A stretch of DNA of 63,547 nucleotides from Aestuariivita sp. GTDB taxonomy: Bacteria; Pseudomonadota; Alphaproteobacteria; Rhodobacterales; Rhodobacteraceae. Every line of letters begins with the position of its first letter. The stretch's first letter is position 1. Shown one piece after another: positions 1 to 9,107 of the stretch. The position numbers and the translations under genes are program-made. The stretch covers positions 1 through 63,547 of the forward strand of contig NZ_JAAWWD010000011.1 of assembly GCF_021404545.1 (NCBI RefSeq), read 5' to 3'. The notes below the pieces were generated by a model. It was given only the letters and a program-made list of their open reading frames with translations. It made no database searches and was not told where the DNA came from.

Positions 1-113
1 TGGGGGGGTGTGGCATGCGCCCCGGGGCAGACACAACACGTGATGAGGGTTGTACTACGAGGTTTGTCTGAGCTCTCGCATGTGCGCCTGCCCGCTGGGT
101 GCGCTCTTGTGTG

Positions 114-172
114 TTGGGGGGCCCGCCCCCCGGCCCTGGGGCCCCCCCCGCCGGTATTTTGAAAGAGAAGAA
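114..172 (+). repeat. Dispersed double-hairpin repeat, copy 1
   Basis: A 59-nt element: a G-run/C-run stem, then a GGCCC/GGGCC-type stem, then an almost invariant tail CCGCCGGTATTTTGAA followed by a GAGAAGAA stretch. A second copy of exactly the same length is at 34906-34964 in the same orientation. Both copies are intergenic. The function is unknown; a mobile or transcription-ending repeat is possible. Confidence 0.6.
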
Positions 173-302
173 TGAAAAGGAGCGGCTCCTGGCTTCTTCT
201 GGCCTTAAATATTCCCAGGGTTTGGGACAGCGTCCCAAGGCCCGTGCGGCCGCGCACAAATAGAACAGAATGCGGCGCAGCCGCTCCGGCAAATCACACC
301 CA

Positions 303-330
303 TTGACACAGGCTCGGCACCGGTTATAAG
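303..330 (+). promoter_or_regulatory. Predicted sigma70 promoter of rpsD
   Basis: A consensus -35 box TTGACA (303-308), a 16-bp spacer, and a -10-like TATAAG (325-330) sit about 160 bases before the rpsD start, in the right orientation. This leaves a leader long enough for autoregulation, but no S4-binding structure was identified. Confidence 0.5.
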
Positions 331-492
331 CGCGGCTTCATTGGTGTTGGTGGCCCCCGCAAGGGGTTCCCTGTCGTCCTGGCCAAATCCGGGGAGAGGA
401 CAACGCCCTTCGACAAAGCGCTTCATCCCGAAAACTGGGAACCGGATTTCGGACGAGATGAAGGGTAAATACGCATACGAAGGAGATCAGCC

Positions 493-1113
493 GTGACGAA
501 ACGCACGTCTGCCAAGTACAAAATCGATCGCCGGATGGGCGAAAACATCTGGGGCCGTCCGAAATCCCCAGTCAACCGCCGCGAATATGGTCCCGGCCAG
601 CACGGTCAGCGCCGCAAGGGCAAGCTGAGCGATTTTGGCATCCAGCTGCGCGCGAAGCAAAAGCTCAAAGGCTATTACGGCGATCTGACAGAAAAGCAGT
701 TCCGCCGCATCTATGCCGAGGCCGAGCGGGTCAAGGGCGACACCGGTGAGAACCTGATCGGTCTGCTGGAGCGCCGCCTGGACGCGGTTGTCTATCGTGC
801 CAAATTCGTCCCCACCGTTTTTGCCGCGCGTCAGTTCGTCAACCACGGTCATGTCCGGGTGAACGGTAAGAAGGTCAACATCCCCTCCTACCGCGTTAAA
901 GAGGGCGACGTCATCGAAGTGCGGGACCGCTCCAAACAGCTCGCCATCGTGCTGGAGGCCGCTCAGCTACCTGAGCGCGATGTGCCCGATTATCTGGACG
1001 TGGACCACTCCAAGATGACCGCAGCTTTCGTGCGCACCCCCGGCCTGGGCGATGTGCCCTACCCGGTGATGATGGAACCGAACCTGGTTGTGGAATTCTA
1101 CGCCAAGAACTGA
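493..1113 (+). CDS. rpsD: 30S ribosomal protein S4
   Basis: Primary rRNA-binding protein of the small subunit that nucleates 5'-domain assembly of 16S rRNA. The 206 residues match the usual length, with the N-terminal region and an S4 RNA-binding domain at about residues 95-160 ([10 protein letters not shown] and [20 protein letters not shown]). The start is GTG at 493, preceded by a strong AAGGAGA site. The gene stands alone with its own promoter and terminator, away from the main ribosomal cluster at the other end of the window. Confidence 0.98.
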   Translation: MTKRTSAKYKIDRRMGENIWGRPKSPVNRREYGPGQHGQRRKGKLSDFGIQLRAKQKLKGYYGDLTEKQFRRIYAEAERVKGDTGENLIGLLERRLDAVVYRAKFVPTVFAARQFVNHGHVRVNGKKVNIPSYRVKEGDVIEVRDRSKQLAIVLEAAQLPERDVPDYLDVDHSKMTAAFVRTPGLGDVPYPVMMEPNLVVEFYAKN

Positions 1114-1138
1114 TTGCGGCGCGGGTCAGCACCTGTTC

Positions 1139-1166
1139 AAAAGCCCTGCCGAATGGCGGGGCTTTT
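1139..1166. terminator. Bidirectional intrinsic terminator
   Basis: Arms 1139-1150 and 1155-1166 (AAAAGCCCTGCC / GGCGGGGCTTTT, one G-T wobble) enclose a GAAT loop, and the A/T flanks give a U-tail on either strand. It lies between the convergent rpsD and the molybdopterin oxidoreductase gene, so it can end both. Confidence 0.85.
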
Positions 1167-1182
1167 CGTTTGCGCGCAAAGG

Positions 1183-3216
1183 TCAGGCCCGGCGCACCTC
1201 GACTACCGCTCCGAACCCCGCCTGTCCGACGGAAAACGAAAACCCTGTGAGTGCGGAACCGGGCACGACCGAGGCGCCATCGGTCAGCGCATTGAACCCC
1301 GGCCAGCCATCCCGGATCCAGACCGCGCCGGTTGGCATCCGGCGGGTTACCTTTGCCTGCGCCTCAAAGCGGCCGTGCGGGCTGGTGATCTCTATGGCGT
1401 CACCATCGGCGATGCCCCGGAGCACCGCATCGTCAGGCGCCATCCACAGCATCGGCGCAGCCTCGCGCGCGGCCAGTGTGGGCAGAGCGCGGGCGTGGTC
1501 GTAGAAGGAATGGAAATGAGCAAAGGTGCGGCCCTGCGCCAGCACCAGTCCGCCCGCGCGCACCGCATCCATCGCCGGTATCTGGGGTAAACCGGGCAGG
1601 CCCATATCCACTGCCTTTTTCGAGAAAAATTCGATCTTTCCGGAGGGGGTGTGAAACGCATATGTCGGATACGCCACATGCGAGATCCGCAACGCTTCGC
1701 GTCCGCCCTGCGCGCGCAGGTCCGCGACCGTTGCGTGCCCAGTTGCGGGATGGTCCAAAACCGCATCCATCGCCGCCACCTGATCGGCCCAGGGATAGAC
1801 ATCCGCCACCCCCAGCCGCGCGGCAAGACCCTGATAGAGGCGATAGAGCGGGCGCGCCTGCCCTGCAGGCTCCAGCGCCTGATCGGAGAGATAGACGTGG
1901 GTGTTGGTCGCCTTGGCGCCAGTCTCCTCCAGCCAGATGGTACCCGGCAGCACGATATCCGCCACCTCCCGGGTGGTTTGGTTTGCAAAGATATCATAGG
2001 CCACAAACAGATCGAGCCGGGCAAGTGCCGCGCGCACCCGGTCCGTATCAGGAAAAGACGACAGGAAATTCGAGCCCAGCGAAAGCAGGACCTTGACCTG
2101 CCCACTCTCGATTGCTTCGATGATCGCCTCCATCTGGTTGGGGATATAGGCCCCGGCAAGGCGACGGTCGGCGGCGGAAAGATCGGTGAACCCAGCGCCA
2201 TGGCTACGCGCCCCGTGGCGCGGACCGATCCCGGCCCCGGGTTTGCCGAAATTGCCCGTCAGCCCGGGCAGGCACGAGATCGCGCGGGCCGCCATCCAGG
2301 TATTGGCCGTCTTGTGCAGCGACGAGCCCCCGATCACGATCATCGCCGGGCGCGTGCCCGCGTAGGCGCGGGCCAACGCCACGATACGCTCTGCCCCAAC
2401 ACCTGTCCGGGCTGCGGCCCATTCGGGTGTCATCGGTGTCAGATGCGCCGCAAGCGCGTCAAAGCCGACGGTATGATCGGCGACGAAATCGGCGTCATAG
2501 AGCCCCTCGGCCACGATGACCTGCATCATCGCCAGTGCCAGCGCGGTATCGGTGCCCGGATGCAGCAGGATCACGTCATGTGCCAGCGCGCTCAGTTCCG
2601 TGCGGCGCACATCAATGACCACGATGCGGGCGCCACGCCGTTTGGCGGCCTCCACATGTTTGATCGTATTGGCCTGGCTGACCGTGTTTGCGCCCCACAG
2701 AATGATCATCTCGGAATGGGCGCCCATATCCTCCTTGGTGGAGGTTTCAAGCGCGCCGGTCAGGCCCAGGCCAAGCCCTCCCAGCCCCCAGCAGATCATT
2801 GCAGGGTTCCAATACTGGCAGCCATAGAGATTGGCGAACCGCTCCATCTGCGCGCGTTTGAGGCCAAAGCCATAATCGTTGACCGCGTTGCCGTGCCCCT
2901 GCCAGAGGCCCACGGCCTCGCGGCCCACACCCTCCATCGCAGCGGCGATGCGGTCCATCGCGGCGTCCCATGTGGTGGTCTGCCAACTCTCCGTGCCGCG
3001 CGCTTCGCGTATCAAAGGCGTCAGAAGCCTGCGATCATTGCCAACGATTTCATGGGCGGCATTGCCCCGCATGCACAAAAACCCCTGGCTGTCGGGATTG
3101 CTGTCATCGCCGGTGATGGACACTTCGCCCGTGCCGGTCACGGTCACCGTCATCCCGCACAGCGTCGGGTGGCAGTTCATCGGGCACATGGTCTGGACAG
3201 TTGTGGTATCGGACAT
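1183..3216 (-). CDS. Molybdopterin-dependent oxidoreductase (DMSO reductase family)
   Basis: Catalytic subunit of the Mo/W-bis-MGD superfamily, 677 residues. The N-terminus has an iron-sulfur motif (CPMNCHPTLC followed by GFLCMRG), then the molybdopterin domains and a C-terminal dinucleotide-binding domain near residues 560-670. There is no Tat signal, so it is probably cytoplasmic. No small electron-transfer subunit or MobA/FdhD gene is adjacent. The start is placed at MSDTTTV (3216), where the conserved part begins; an upstream ATG at 3273 would add 19 low-complexity residues. The substrate cannot be read from the sequence. Confidence 0.9.
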   Translation of the reverse strand: MSDTTTVQTMCPMNCHPTLCGMTVTVTGTGEVSITGDDSNPDSQGFLCMRGNAAHEIVGNDRRLLTPLIREARGTESWQTTTWDAAMDRIAAAMEGVGREAVGLWQGHGNAVNDYGFGLKRAQMERFANLYGCQYWNPAMICWGLGGLGLGLTGALETSTKEDMGAHSEMIILWGANTVSQANTIKHVEAAKRRGARIVVIDVRRTELSALAHDVILLHPGTDTALALAMMQVIVAEGLYDADFVADHTVGFDALAAHLTPMTPEWAAARTGVGAERIVALARAYAGTRPAMIVIGGSSLHKTANTWMAARAISCLPGLTGNFGKPGAGIGPRHGARSHGAGFTDLSAADRRLAGAYIPNQMEAIIEAIESGQVKVLLSLGSNFLSSFPDTDRVRAALARLDLFVAYDIFANQTTREVADIVLPGTIWLEETGAKATNTHVYLSDQALEPAGQARPLYRLYQGLAARLGVADVYPWADQVAAMDAVLDHPATGHATVADLRAQGGREALRISHVAYPTYAFHTPSGKIEFFSKKAVDMGLPGLPQIPAMDAVRAGGLVLAQGRTFAHFHSFYDHARALPTLAAREAAPMLWMAPDDAVLRGIADGDAIEITSPHGRFEAQAKVTRRMPTGAVWIRDGWPGFNALTDGASVVPGSALTGFSFSVGQAGFGAVVEVRRA

Positions 3217-3287
3217 GGCCCCCCCGGCGCTCGACGATGGTTGTGTGCCAAGCATAGGCAAAGTGCCCGCCACATCAACTCATCGGA

Positions 3288-4865
3288 TCAATCGGCAAAA
3301 AGATGATCGGACCGCGCGATTTCCATCGCCCGCTCGGTCGGGATGTCCAGAAACGCCGCCAGTTTCTCGGCGTTTTCCTCGGGTTCCGCGGATTCCTGCA
3401 TGCGGTAATGATTGGGAAAGTTGGCATCCCGCATCTGGTCGCTTTGATAGGTCATGTCATTGCGGATCGTGGGCAACAGGCGTTGCAAGGTGGCCTGCTT
3501 GGTCTGTTCGCCGGCCAGACCCACACGCATGGCATGACCGGTCAGATACCTGTCGGTAAAGGTACACTCCACCTCCAGCATCTTGGTGCGCGACCGGTCA
3601 GTGTAGAAATCATGCATCAGATCCAGGTTTTCAGGGTCCATGCACACAATCAGACGGTCGGTCTCGTAATAGTCAAACAGCATCCGCATCAGCGCCCGGC
3701 GATGCCGGGTGCGCTTCCACAGGCTGGACTGGATACCGCCAAGATCTGGGATCGGTGTGTCCTCTTCGTTGAATACATACTCGATCGTGGGCAGATTGGT
3801 GACCTGCCGGATCCGTTGGAGCAGCCGTTTGGCCACATGCCATTTCTTGCACACCACGATCATCAGCTCACGCTCGCGACCCAAGGTGCTTTCGGTTTCC
3901 CAAAACCGCATCGCGAAGCGGCGCCCGATGCGACCGCGCCCGGTCAGGAAGTTGTGCAGGCTGCGCCCCTCGTTGGAGGTGCGAAACGTCATGTCGGTGG
4001 CGGCATAGACATGGCCCAGGCGGCGCTTGAGCTCTGTCGCCTCGGGGCTGATCTTGCGCGCGAAAAGGAAATCCTGCGACAGCAGAAGGTCATAGTGATC
4101 GTTGTAGAACGTCACCGGCATCCCGTAATCGGAAAACATCAGAAAGGTCAGCGTGCGCGAATTGATCTCGTCCGCGGGGATCAGATGGCGCACCAGCGTC
4201 TGAAAGAAGGTCTCATCCGGGATCCAGGTGGTCCTAAAAAACCGCACGACATCGGGGCGCTTGGCAATGAATTTCAGGATCGCCTCGACCGTTCGGCGGC
4301 GCAGGCAGCACCACTGACTGCCGATCATCACCTGAATGTCGGCAGGCACATCCCGGGTCAGGCCCAGCCGTTTCTGTATCTCATAAAGCGTGTAAAAGAG
4401 CCGCTTGTACTTTCGTTCGTTCACCAGATGGCGATAAACCAGCCGTTCTTCCTTCCAGCCGGTCTTGATCCAGTCGCTTTCGAAGAAATCCGCGCTTTCC
4501 ACGAAATCGACGTCGTTTTCATCCAGGAACCCATGCACATATTCCGCCGTCTTGATCGCCATGCAATCGCCCGACAGCATGTAAAAATGGGTGGCGCGCG
4601 GAAAAGCGTCTATGGCGGACTGGATCGCATTCAGCGTGGCCTGAACCAGCGACCATTCTCCCCAACCGCACTTGATGCGGGTATGGGCAAAGGTGACATT
4701 AGGGTTGTCGGCCAGCGCCGCGCGGATCTGTCGATAGTCCTCAGACCTGGCGCGCGCGTCGAAATGGATCGACATGTAATCACCCACAGCCGTCAGACGC
4801 TGCGCCTGCTGGATGATCGCATCGGGGTCTTTGTGGCAGAGCAGGATATAGGCTATTTTTGCCAT
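3288..4865 (-). CDS. Core-2/I-branching (GT14-like) glycosyltransferase with DUF5928-type C-terminus
   Basis: A 525-residue protein. The N-terminal 280 residues look like the beta-1,6-N-acetylglucosaminyltransferase fold (YILLCHKDP start, HFDARA, GEWSLVQATLNAI, HFYMLSGDC, SQWCCLRR, WIPDETFFQT). The C-terminal 230 residues resemble the DUF5928 domain seen in Rhodobacterales. It probably transfers a sugar to a surface glycan in the cytoplasm; there is no membrane segment. It is transcribed divergently from a sulfotransferase gene, which suggests joint decoration of one polysaccharide (inference). Confidence 0.8.
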   Translation of the reverse strand: MAKIAYILLCHKDPDAIIQQAQRLTAVGDYMSIHFDARARSEDYRQIRAALADNPNVTFAHTRIKCGWGEWSLVQATLNAIQSAIDAFPRATHFYMLSGDCMAIKTAEYVHGFLDENDVDFVESADFFESDWIKTGWKEERLVYRHLVNERKYKRLFYTLYEIQKRLGLTRDVPADIQVMIGSQWCCLRRRTVEAILKFIAKRPDVVRFFRTTWIPDETFFQTLVRHLIPADEINSRTLTFLMFSDYGMPVTFYNDHYDLLLSQDFLFARKISPEATELKRRLGHVYAATDMTFRTSNEGRSLHNFLTGRGRIGRRFAMRFWETESTLGRERELMIVVCKKWHVAKRLLQRIRQVTNLPTIEYVFNEEDTPIPDLGGIQSSLWKRTRHRRALMRMLFDYYETDRLIVCMDPENLDLMHDFYTDRSRTKMLEVECTFTDRYLTGHAMRVGLAGEQTKQATLQRLLPTIRNDMTYQSDQMRDANFPNHYRMQESAEPEENAEKLAAFLDIPTERAMEIARSDHLFAD

Positions 4866-5012
4866 ACTGGAAACGAACCGCCTTGAGCTTCAGGACTTGT
4901 TTCTTCTTGATAATGGTGAAGACCAATTGAATAAACACGGAAATTTTGTTCTTTTGTGGCAAAAGTAAGCCGGGCGCCCAGAGTGGCAACCCGGACGACG
5001 GAGGCGGAACGG

Positions 5013-5831
5013 ATGGGCTTTCCAGGGACCTGGATGACTGAAAGCGAAAGTGTGGTGTATCGGGTCGTGCCCAAATGCGCCTGTTCGACCATCGGTCAGA
5101 TCATGTATTTTTCCGATCATGGCCGATTTTTCGATGGCGACATCCATGACGCCCAGGCCGGTATGCACAAATGGGCAATCGAGGACAGTCAGGACCCGAT
5201 CAGCCGGAATGTGCAAAACCACCAGAGCTATGCGTTTACCTGCGTGCGCAACCCCTATACCCGGATCCTGAGTTCGTTTTTCGACAAGATCTGCGGCATT
5301 CAGCGCAATGGCAAACGTTATCGCGGCAATCTGGTACCGCTGTTGGTGCAGAAATACGGGATCGAGGTCGGCGGCGAGGACGGTCGGGAGGAATTCGACC
5401 AGATCAAGTCGTTTCGCCGGTTCCTGCTGTTTGCCCGCGATACCATCCGCTGGCGCAGGCCGATGGATCCGGATATTCACTGGTCGGCCATGTCAGGCCA
5501 TATCTCGACCTTCATCGTGAATGGCGGGCGGTATGACCAGATCTTCTGGACAGAGAGCTTTAACGACGGGATGGCCCAGGTTCTGCGCGCGATCGAGACA
5601 CCGCAACAGGTCGATCTGGACGCCATTCCTCGCTTTAACGAAAGCGAAGGGCATGGTCCCAAACGCGCGCATCCGGTTGAGGATTACTTTGACGATCTCT
5701 CGATGCATCTGATGTATGAAATGTATCATCGGGATTTCGATCTGTTCAGGTACGACTTTGACAATCCCGCGAACAAGATGCCGGTCGGCGAGATTGATCT
5801 GGACGAGGTTCACGCCAAACTGGGCGACTGA
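5013..5831 (+). CDS. Sulfotransferase family protein
   Basis: Predicted PAPS-dependent carbohydrate sulfotransferase of the Sulfotransfer_2 type. The 5'-phosphosulfate loop is visible as VPKCACSTI near residue 18, and the 3'-phosphate-binding segment as CVRNPYTRILSSFFDK near residue 73. The start is ATG 5013, with GGAGG eight bases upstream (272 aa). An in-frame GTG at 4956 would add 19 basic residues but has no good binding site. The divergent neighbour is a GT14-like glycosyltransferase, so a surface polysaccharide is the likely acceptor (inference). Confidence 0.82.
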   Translation: MGFPGTWMTESESVVYRVVPKCACSTIGQIMYFSDHGRFFDGDIHDAQAGMHKWAIEDSQDPISRNVQNHQSYAFTCVRNPYTRILSSFFDKICGIQRNGKRYRGNLVPLLVQKYGIEVGGEDGREEFDQIKSFRRFLLFARDTIRWRRPMDPDIHWSAMSGHISTFIVNGGRYDQIFWTESFNDGMAQVLRAIETPQQVDLDAIPRFNESEGHGPKRAHPVEDYFDDLSMHLMYEMYHRDFDLFRYDFDNPANKMPVGEIDLDEVHAKLGD

Positions 5832-6279
5832 GGCACCAGAAAATGACGCATTTTCTGGGACGGCGCCCTGCCTCGCCCTCGGCGCTGCGGTTTTCTGGCC
5901 CGCGCGGGGGCGGATTATCCTGTATCGGATCGGTGGGTCTGGTTGGATGCCCTAGACCCCTGAGGGTGCGTCGCGGGTGGCGATGGCACGGTCACTGTCA
6001 GCGCGTCTGCGTGGCACGACAGCCCGCCGAGATCCGGCATCAGCCAATCGGACCCGATCAGCGTTCGGAAAGTGACAGTCAAATTGCTCGTCTGGCGCGA
6101 TGGTCTGCTGCCGCAGGCGCCCATCGCGAGGCCGGTCGCACAGGCACGCCTGATCCCGGATACAGTTCGGGGGCGCCGATCTGCGCCTGCATTCTCGGCG
6201 CCACGCGGGCCTGTCGCGATACGCTCTTCACAGGAGTTGGGCGCCAGAGCCAGGACCGAACAGACAAAACGCTCCATCT
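5832..6279. other. Intergenic region with palindrome; possible decayed small gene
   Basis: Apart from the palindrome at 5836-5858, this 448-base region holds no firm gene. On the minus strand an ATG at 6277, preceded by AGGTGA and directly following the BNR gene stop, opens a frame to 5915. Its first residues (MERFVCSVLALAP) look like a signal peptide, but the rest is low in coding character. It may be a decayed secreted protein gene. Confidence 0.35.
5836..5858. repeat. Perfect palindrome CCAGAAAATG-ACG-CATTTTCTGG
   Basis: Ten-base arms with a three-base centre, just after the sulfotransferase stop codon. The same core recurs at 15590-15610. There is no U-tract, so it is better described as a small dispersed palindrome than as a terminator. 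Confidence 0.7.
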
Positions 6280-7440
6280 TCACCTTTGATCCAGCACTTC
6301 GACACTCAGTATGGTGGGCAGGTGTCTGGCGATCTCGCCCCATGTATCGCCCTCGTCGCGGCTGGCAAAGACCGAGCCGCTATTGGTGCCGAAATAGAGA
6401 CCCGCCGGATCCCGCGTGTCGCCTGCCATCGCCTGTCTCAGAACGGTGAAGAAACACCCCTCCTGAGGCAACCCACGGCGCAGGTCCTGCCAGCTCTTCC
6501 CGCCGTCACGGCTGCGCCATACGGCAGCGGCAGCATCTGGCGGAAACCGACCGGCGCTGTCGCCGTTCAACGGCAGGGTCCAGATCGTATCGGGATCCCT
6601 GGGATGAACCCGGATCGGGAATCCGAATGTCGAGGGAAGCCCGTCGGTGATGTCGTCCCAGCTGCGGCCGCCGTCTCCAGAGCGCCAGACACCGTGGTGG
6701 TTTTGCTGATAAAGTAGATCGTCCGGGCCCGCCCCACGCACCATGTTGTGAACGCAGTGACCTGTCTCACCATCACGCGGAGCGGCTGGATGATCGTGAT
6801 GCTGGCATGCTTGTGTGTTGGACAGACGGTTGCGGCGCTGCCAGGTTGCGCCGCCATCCTCGGTCGCAAAGACACCCGCTGCCGAAATGCCCACCCACAG
6901 CTTCTTGGGATTATCCGGATCCGTCACGATGGTGTGCAACACCAACCCCGCCGCCCCGGGGTTCCAGGCCTTGGCGGACGGATGGTCGGTCAGACCGTCG
7001 AGCCGTCTCCAGGTCTTGCCACCATCCCCGCTGGCAAGCAGGCCCGCAGGCTTGGTGCCCGCATAGAGCGTGCCATGGTCGTAGGCCAGGGACCAAATCT
7101 GCGAAAACGTGTCGGCAAAGGGAAGCGGTGTGTCGGTCCAGTTGATCATCTGAGCAAAATCAGGATCCTCGGCGGCCCAGTCATCCATCGTGCCCCTGGT
7201 CAGCCGCGTCAAAGCCCACGTCTCGCCCGCGTCCTGTGACGACCAGATCCCAGCCCCGGTCCAATCGCCCCCGCCACCTGCCCAAAGGGTCCCGTTCGCG
7301 GGATCGGCAATCACATGGTTGATCGGCCAGCCGTCACAAAAGGGGCCCCTCGGCGCGCCGTTGTTCGGATCCTTGCCGGACCGCATAAGAAACGCGCCTT
7401 TTGTGGTGCCAATGAGAAGGGTCATTTCATCCAAGGGCAT
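6280..7440 (-). CDS. BNR/Asp-box repeat beta-propeller protein
   Basis: 386 residues with at least six Asp-box motifs of the S-x-D-x-G-x-T-W type (SSQDAGETW, SGDGGKTW, TEDGGATW, SGDGGRSW, SRDGGKSW, SRDEGDTW), as in sialidase-like and YVTN/WD40-like propellers. No sialidase FRIP motif or signal peptide is seen, so the enzyme activity is unknown and the protein is probably cytoplasmic. The start at 7440 has GGAGG seven bases upstream; the longer open frame above it lacks such a site. Confidence 0.8.
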   Translation of the reverse strand: MPLDEMTLLIGTTKGAFLMRSGKDPNNGAPRGPFCDGWPINHVIADPANGTLWAGGGGDWTGAGIWSSQDAGETWALTRLTRGTMDDWAAEDPDFAQMINWTDTPLPFADTFSQIWSLAYDHGTLYAGTKPAGLLASGDGGKTWRRLDGLTDHPSAKAWNPGAAGLVLHTIVTDPDNPKKLWVGISAAGVFATEDGGATWQRRNRLSNTQACQHHDHPAAPRDGETGHCVHNMVRGAGPDDLLYQQNHHGVWRSGDGGRSWDDITDGLPSTFGFPIRVHPRDPDTIWTLPLNGDSAGRFPPDAAAAVWRSRDGGKSWQDLRRGLPQEGCFFTVLRQAMAGDTRDPAGLYFGTNSGSVFASRDEGDTWGEIARHLPTILSVEVLDQR

Positions 7441-7713
7441 CTGGATACCTCCAATCTTGGATAAGAGCGGTGCCGTGGGCAGGTCCCGAAGGCGGCCGCG
7501 CAGAACCAACCTTGGCACCGGCAGCACGGGACAGGACGCCCCTTTGAGAGGTTCTCGGCGACCGGACCTGCCGGGCCCGGGGGCCTATCGCATCCCCGCA
7601 CACCATCCGACCCCGCGATGCGCGCGCCCAATCCGGATCCCGTCGGCATCGTTGCGCGGGCGCTGCCATCCGCCGACCGGTCTCGTACATGGCGATTGGC
7701 CGTCCGGGGTCCA

Positions 7714-8067
7714 TCATGCTTCCACCACGGTCTGGAAACTTGCGAAAATCATCCTTTGACCATCGAAGGGCATCGGGTTCGCTTTGCTCGCGGCCTGCAT
7801 TTCGGCCATCACAGCCTGCATCTTTGCGTCATGTGTCGCCTTGTCCGGCCAGATCACATGGGAATAGGCGACGGTCTCATCTGGTGCGCATTTGACTGCC
7901 ATCGGAAAGGAAGTGGTCTGCCCCTCGGGAACGTCATCCCCCCAGGCGTCAACGGCGGCAAGCGCTCCGTGTTTAATGAAGAGAGGTGTCAGATCTTTCG
8001 AGTGGGCAACAAATGCCTCCTTGTTCGAGGTCGGGACGGCATAGACTGCCACGGTGATATAGGTCAT
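7714..8067 (-). CDS. DUF1428 family protein (dimeric alpha-beta barrel)
   Basis: 117 residues, the normal size of the YbaA/DUF1428 family, beginning MTYITVAVYAVP and containing the typical DAWGDDVPEGQTTSFPMAV stretch. The biochemical role of the family is unknown. The start at 8067 is set by AAGGAGA immediately upstream; about 110 open codons before it are not coding. It is divergent from a marR gene, whose product may control it. Confidence 0.88.
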   Translation of the reverse strand: MTYITVAVYAVPTSNKEAFVAHSKDLTPLFIKHGALAAVDAWGDDVPEGQTTSFPMAVKCAPDETVAYSHVIWPDKATHDAKMQAVMAEMQAASKANPMPFDGQRMIFASFQTVVEA

Positions 8068-8437
8068 GGGTAATCTCCTTCGGTTGGCGTCCATCAAATG
8101 CGAGATTGAGCGCGGCGATATCGGCCGTTTCATGGCGAACACGGCCTGACGCGCGCGCAGACATCCGATCCGCGAAATTTCTTTTGCGGTTGCACGCGCA
8201 AAGCGTTCGTCCGTCAAGATTTCGGCTGTGGTCGGGATCGTCCACGTTGCGAAACCGTGGGCAGGACGGATGAAGCGACCCCCACACCTGTGAAGGATAC
8301 GACAAATGCGCGTCCCGGTCAGGGTTGTCAGAGTGGTTTGGCGGGTCATGAGGAAAATGGTCCTCCCTCCACATGCCGGTGCGGCATGACGCTTCATCTT
8401 ATTGACATTTATGTTGATGTCAACCTAATTACCTCTC
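8068..8437. other. Shared upstream region of the DUF1428 and marR genes
   Basis: A 370-base divergent regulatory region. The only clear signal is the inverted repeat at 8402-8423 near the marR start. No gene is supported in it. Confidence 0.6.
8402..8423. promoter_or_regulatory. Predicted MarR operator
   Basis: A perfect 7-base inverted repeat, TTGACAT (8402-8408) and ATGTCAA (8417-8423), lies 14 bases before the marR start. Its size and AT-rich centre suit a MarR dimer site, and TTGACA could double as a -35 box, giving autorepression. This is an inference from position and symmetry. Confidence 0.5.
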
Positions 8438-8887
8438 ATGCGATCCGACCTTCCCCTGGCAGTGACCCATGAAGTCCGCGACCGGTGTTTATGTCTGCAC
8501 CTGCAACGGGCCGCGCGCGCCATCGGTCGGCGGTTCGACACCGCCCTGCGCCCGGTTGGGCTGACCCATGGTCAATACTCCCTCCTGGTGTCGCTGAACC
8601 GACCTGATCCGCCCAAGATCAGAGACCTGGCACAGTTTCTTGCGATGGACCGCACAACGCTCACCGCGAACATCAAACCGCTTGAGCGTCGCGGGCTTCT
8701 GACGATGTGGAAGGATCCCAAGGACAGGCGGAACCGGCGGCTGGCCCTGACCGAGGCAGGTCGCAATCTTCTTGCAGAGGCTGTGCCGATCTGGCGTCAG
8801 ACCCATGATGAGGTTGACCGGACCCTGAACAACAGCGACAGCGCCCCCCTGAAGGCCGATCTTATCGCACTGTCCTTCGGGCGATAG
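8438..8887 (+). CDS. MarR family transcriptional regulator
   Basis: 149 residues with the winged helix-turn-helix layout: recognition region LAQFLAMDRTTLTANIKPLERRGLL at about residues 66-90 and the wing DPKDRRNRRLALTEAG at about 92-107. Such proteins usually repress a divergent gene until a small phenolic or oxidising ligand binds; here that gene would be DUF1428. The start at 8438 lies just after the inverted repeat. Confidence 0.9.
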   Translation: MRSDLPLAVTHEVRDRCLCLHLQRAARAIGRRFDTALRPVGLTHGQYSLLVSLNRPDPPKIRDLAQFLAMDRTTLTANIKPLERRGLLTMWKDPKDRRNRRLALTEAGRNLLAEAVPIWRQTHDEVDRTLNNSDSAPLKADLIALSFGR

Positions 8888-9107
8888 CGTCCGATCAAAG
8901 GGGGCGGGGCGGGGTCAGACCGCACCGCACGGATCCCGCAGTGGCGCATGGGCTTATGCACCGTCGAGCGTGCCTTGGATGGAATTGCCTGTGTCAACAA
9001 CCGACTGCCGCGCTACGCGGAGGTCACGGGGCGCAGATACCGGCCTGCACTTGGCAAAAAAGCCAGTTCAGCGCACCTGAAAGGGCAATCGCGACGGCCT
9101 GCCCCTC

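Larger units (their letters stand above)
1..492. other. Left window end and rpsD upstream region
   Basis: No convincing gene lies in these 492 bases. The first bases are a G-run, and positions 114-172 carry a hairpin-rich element that recurs at 34906-34964. From about 300 onward the sequence looks like an ordinary leader with a sigma70-type promoter for rpsD. An open frame on the minus strand (205-426) has no ribosome binding site or recognisable content and is treated as chance. Confidence 0.6.

Noticed and set aside
487-852. Minus-strand open frame across rpsD
   Set aside because: It is the antisense shadow of the S4 gene, as are most long opposite-strand frames in this window.
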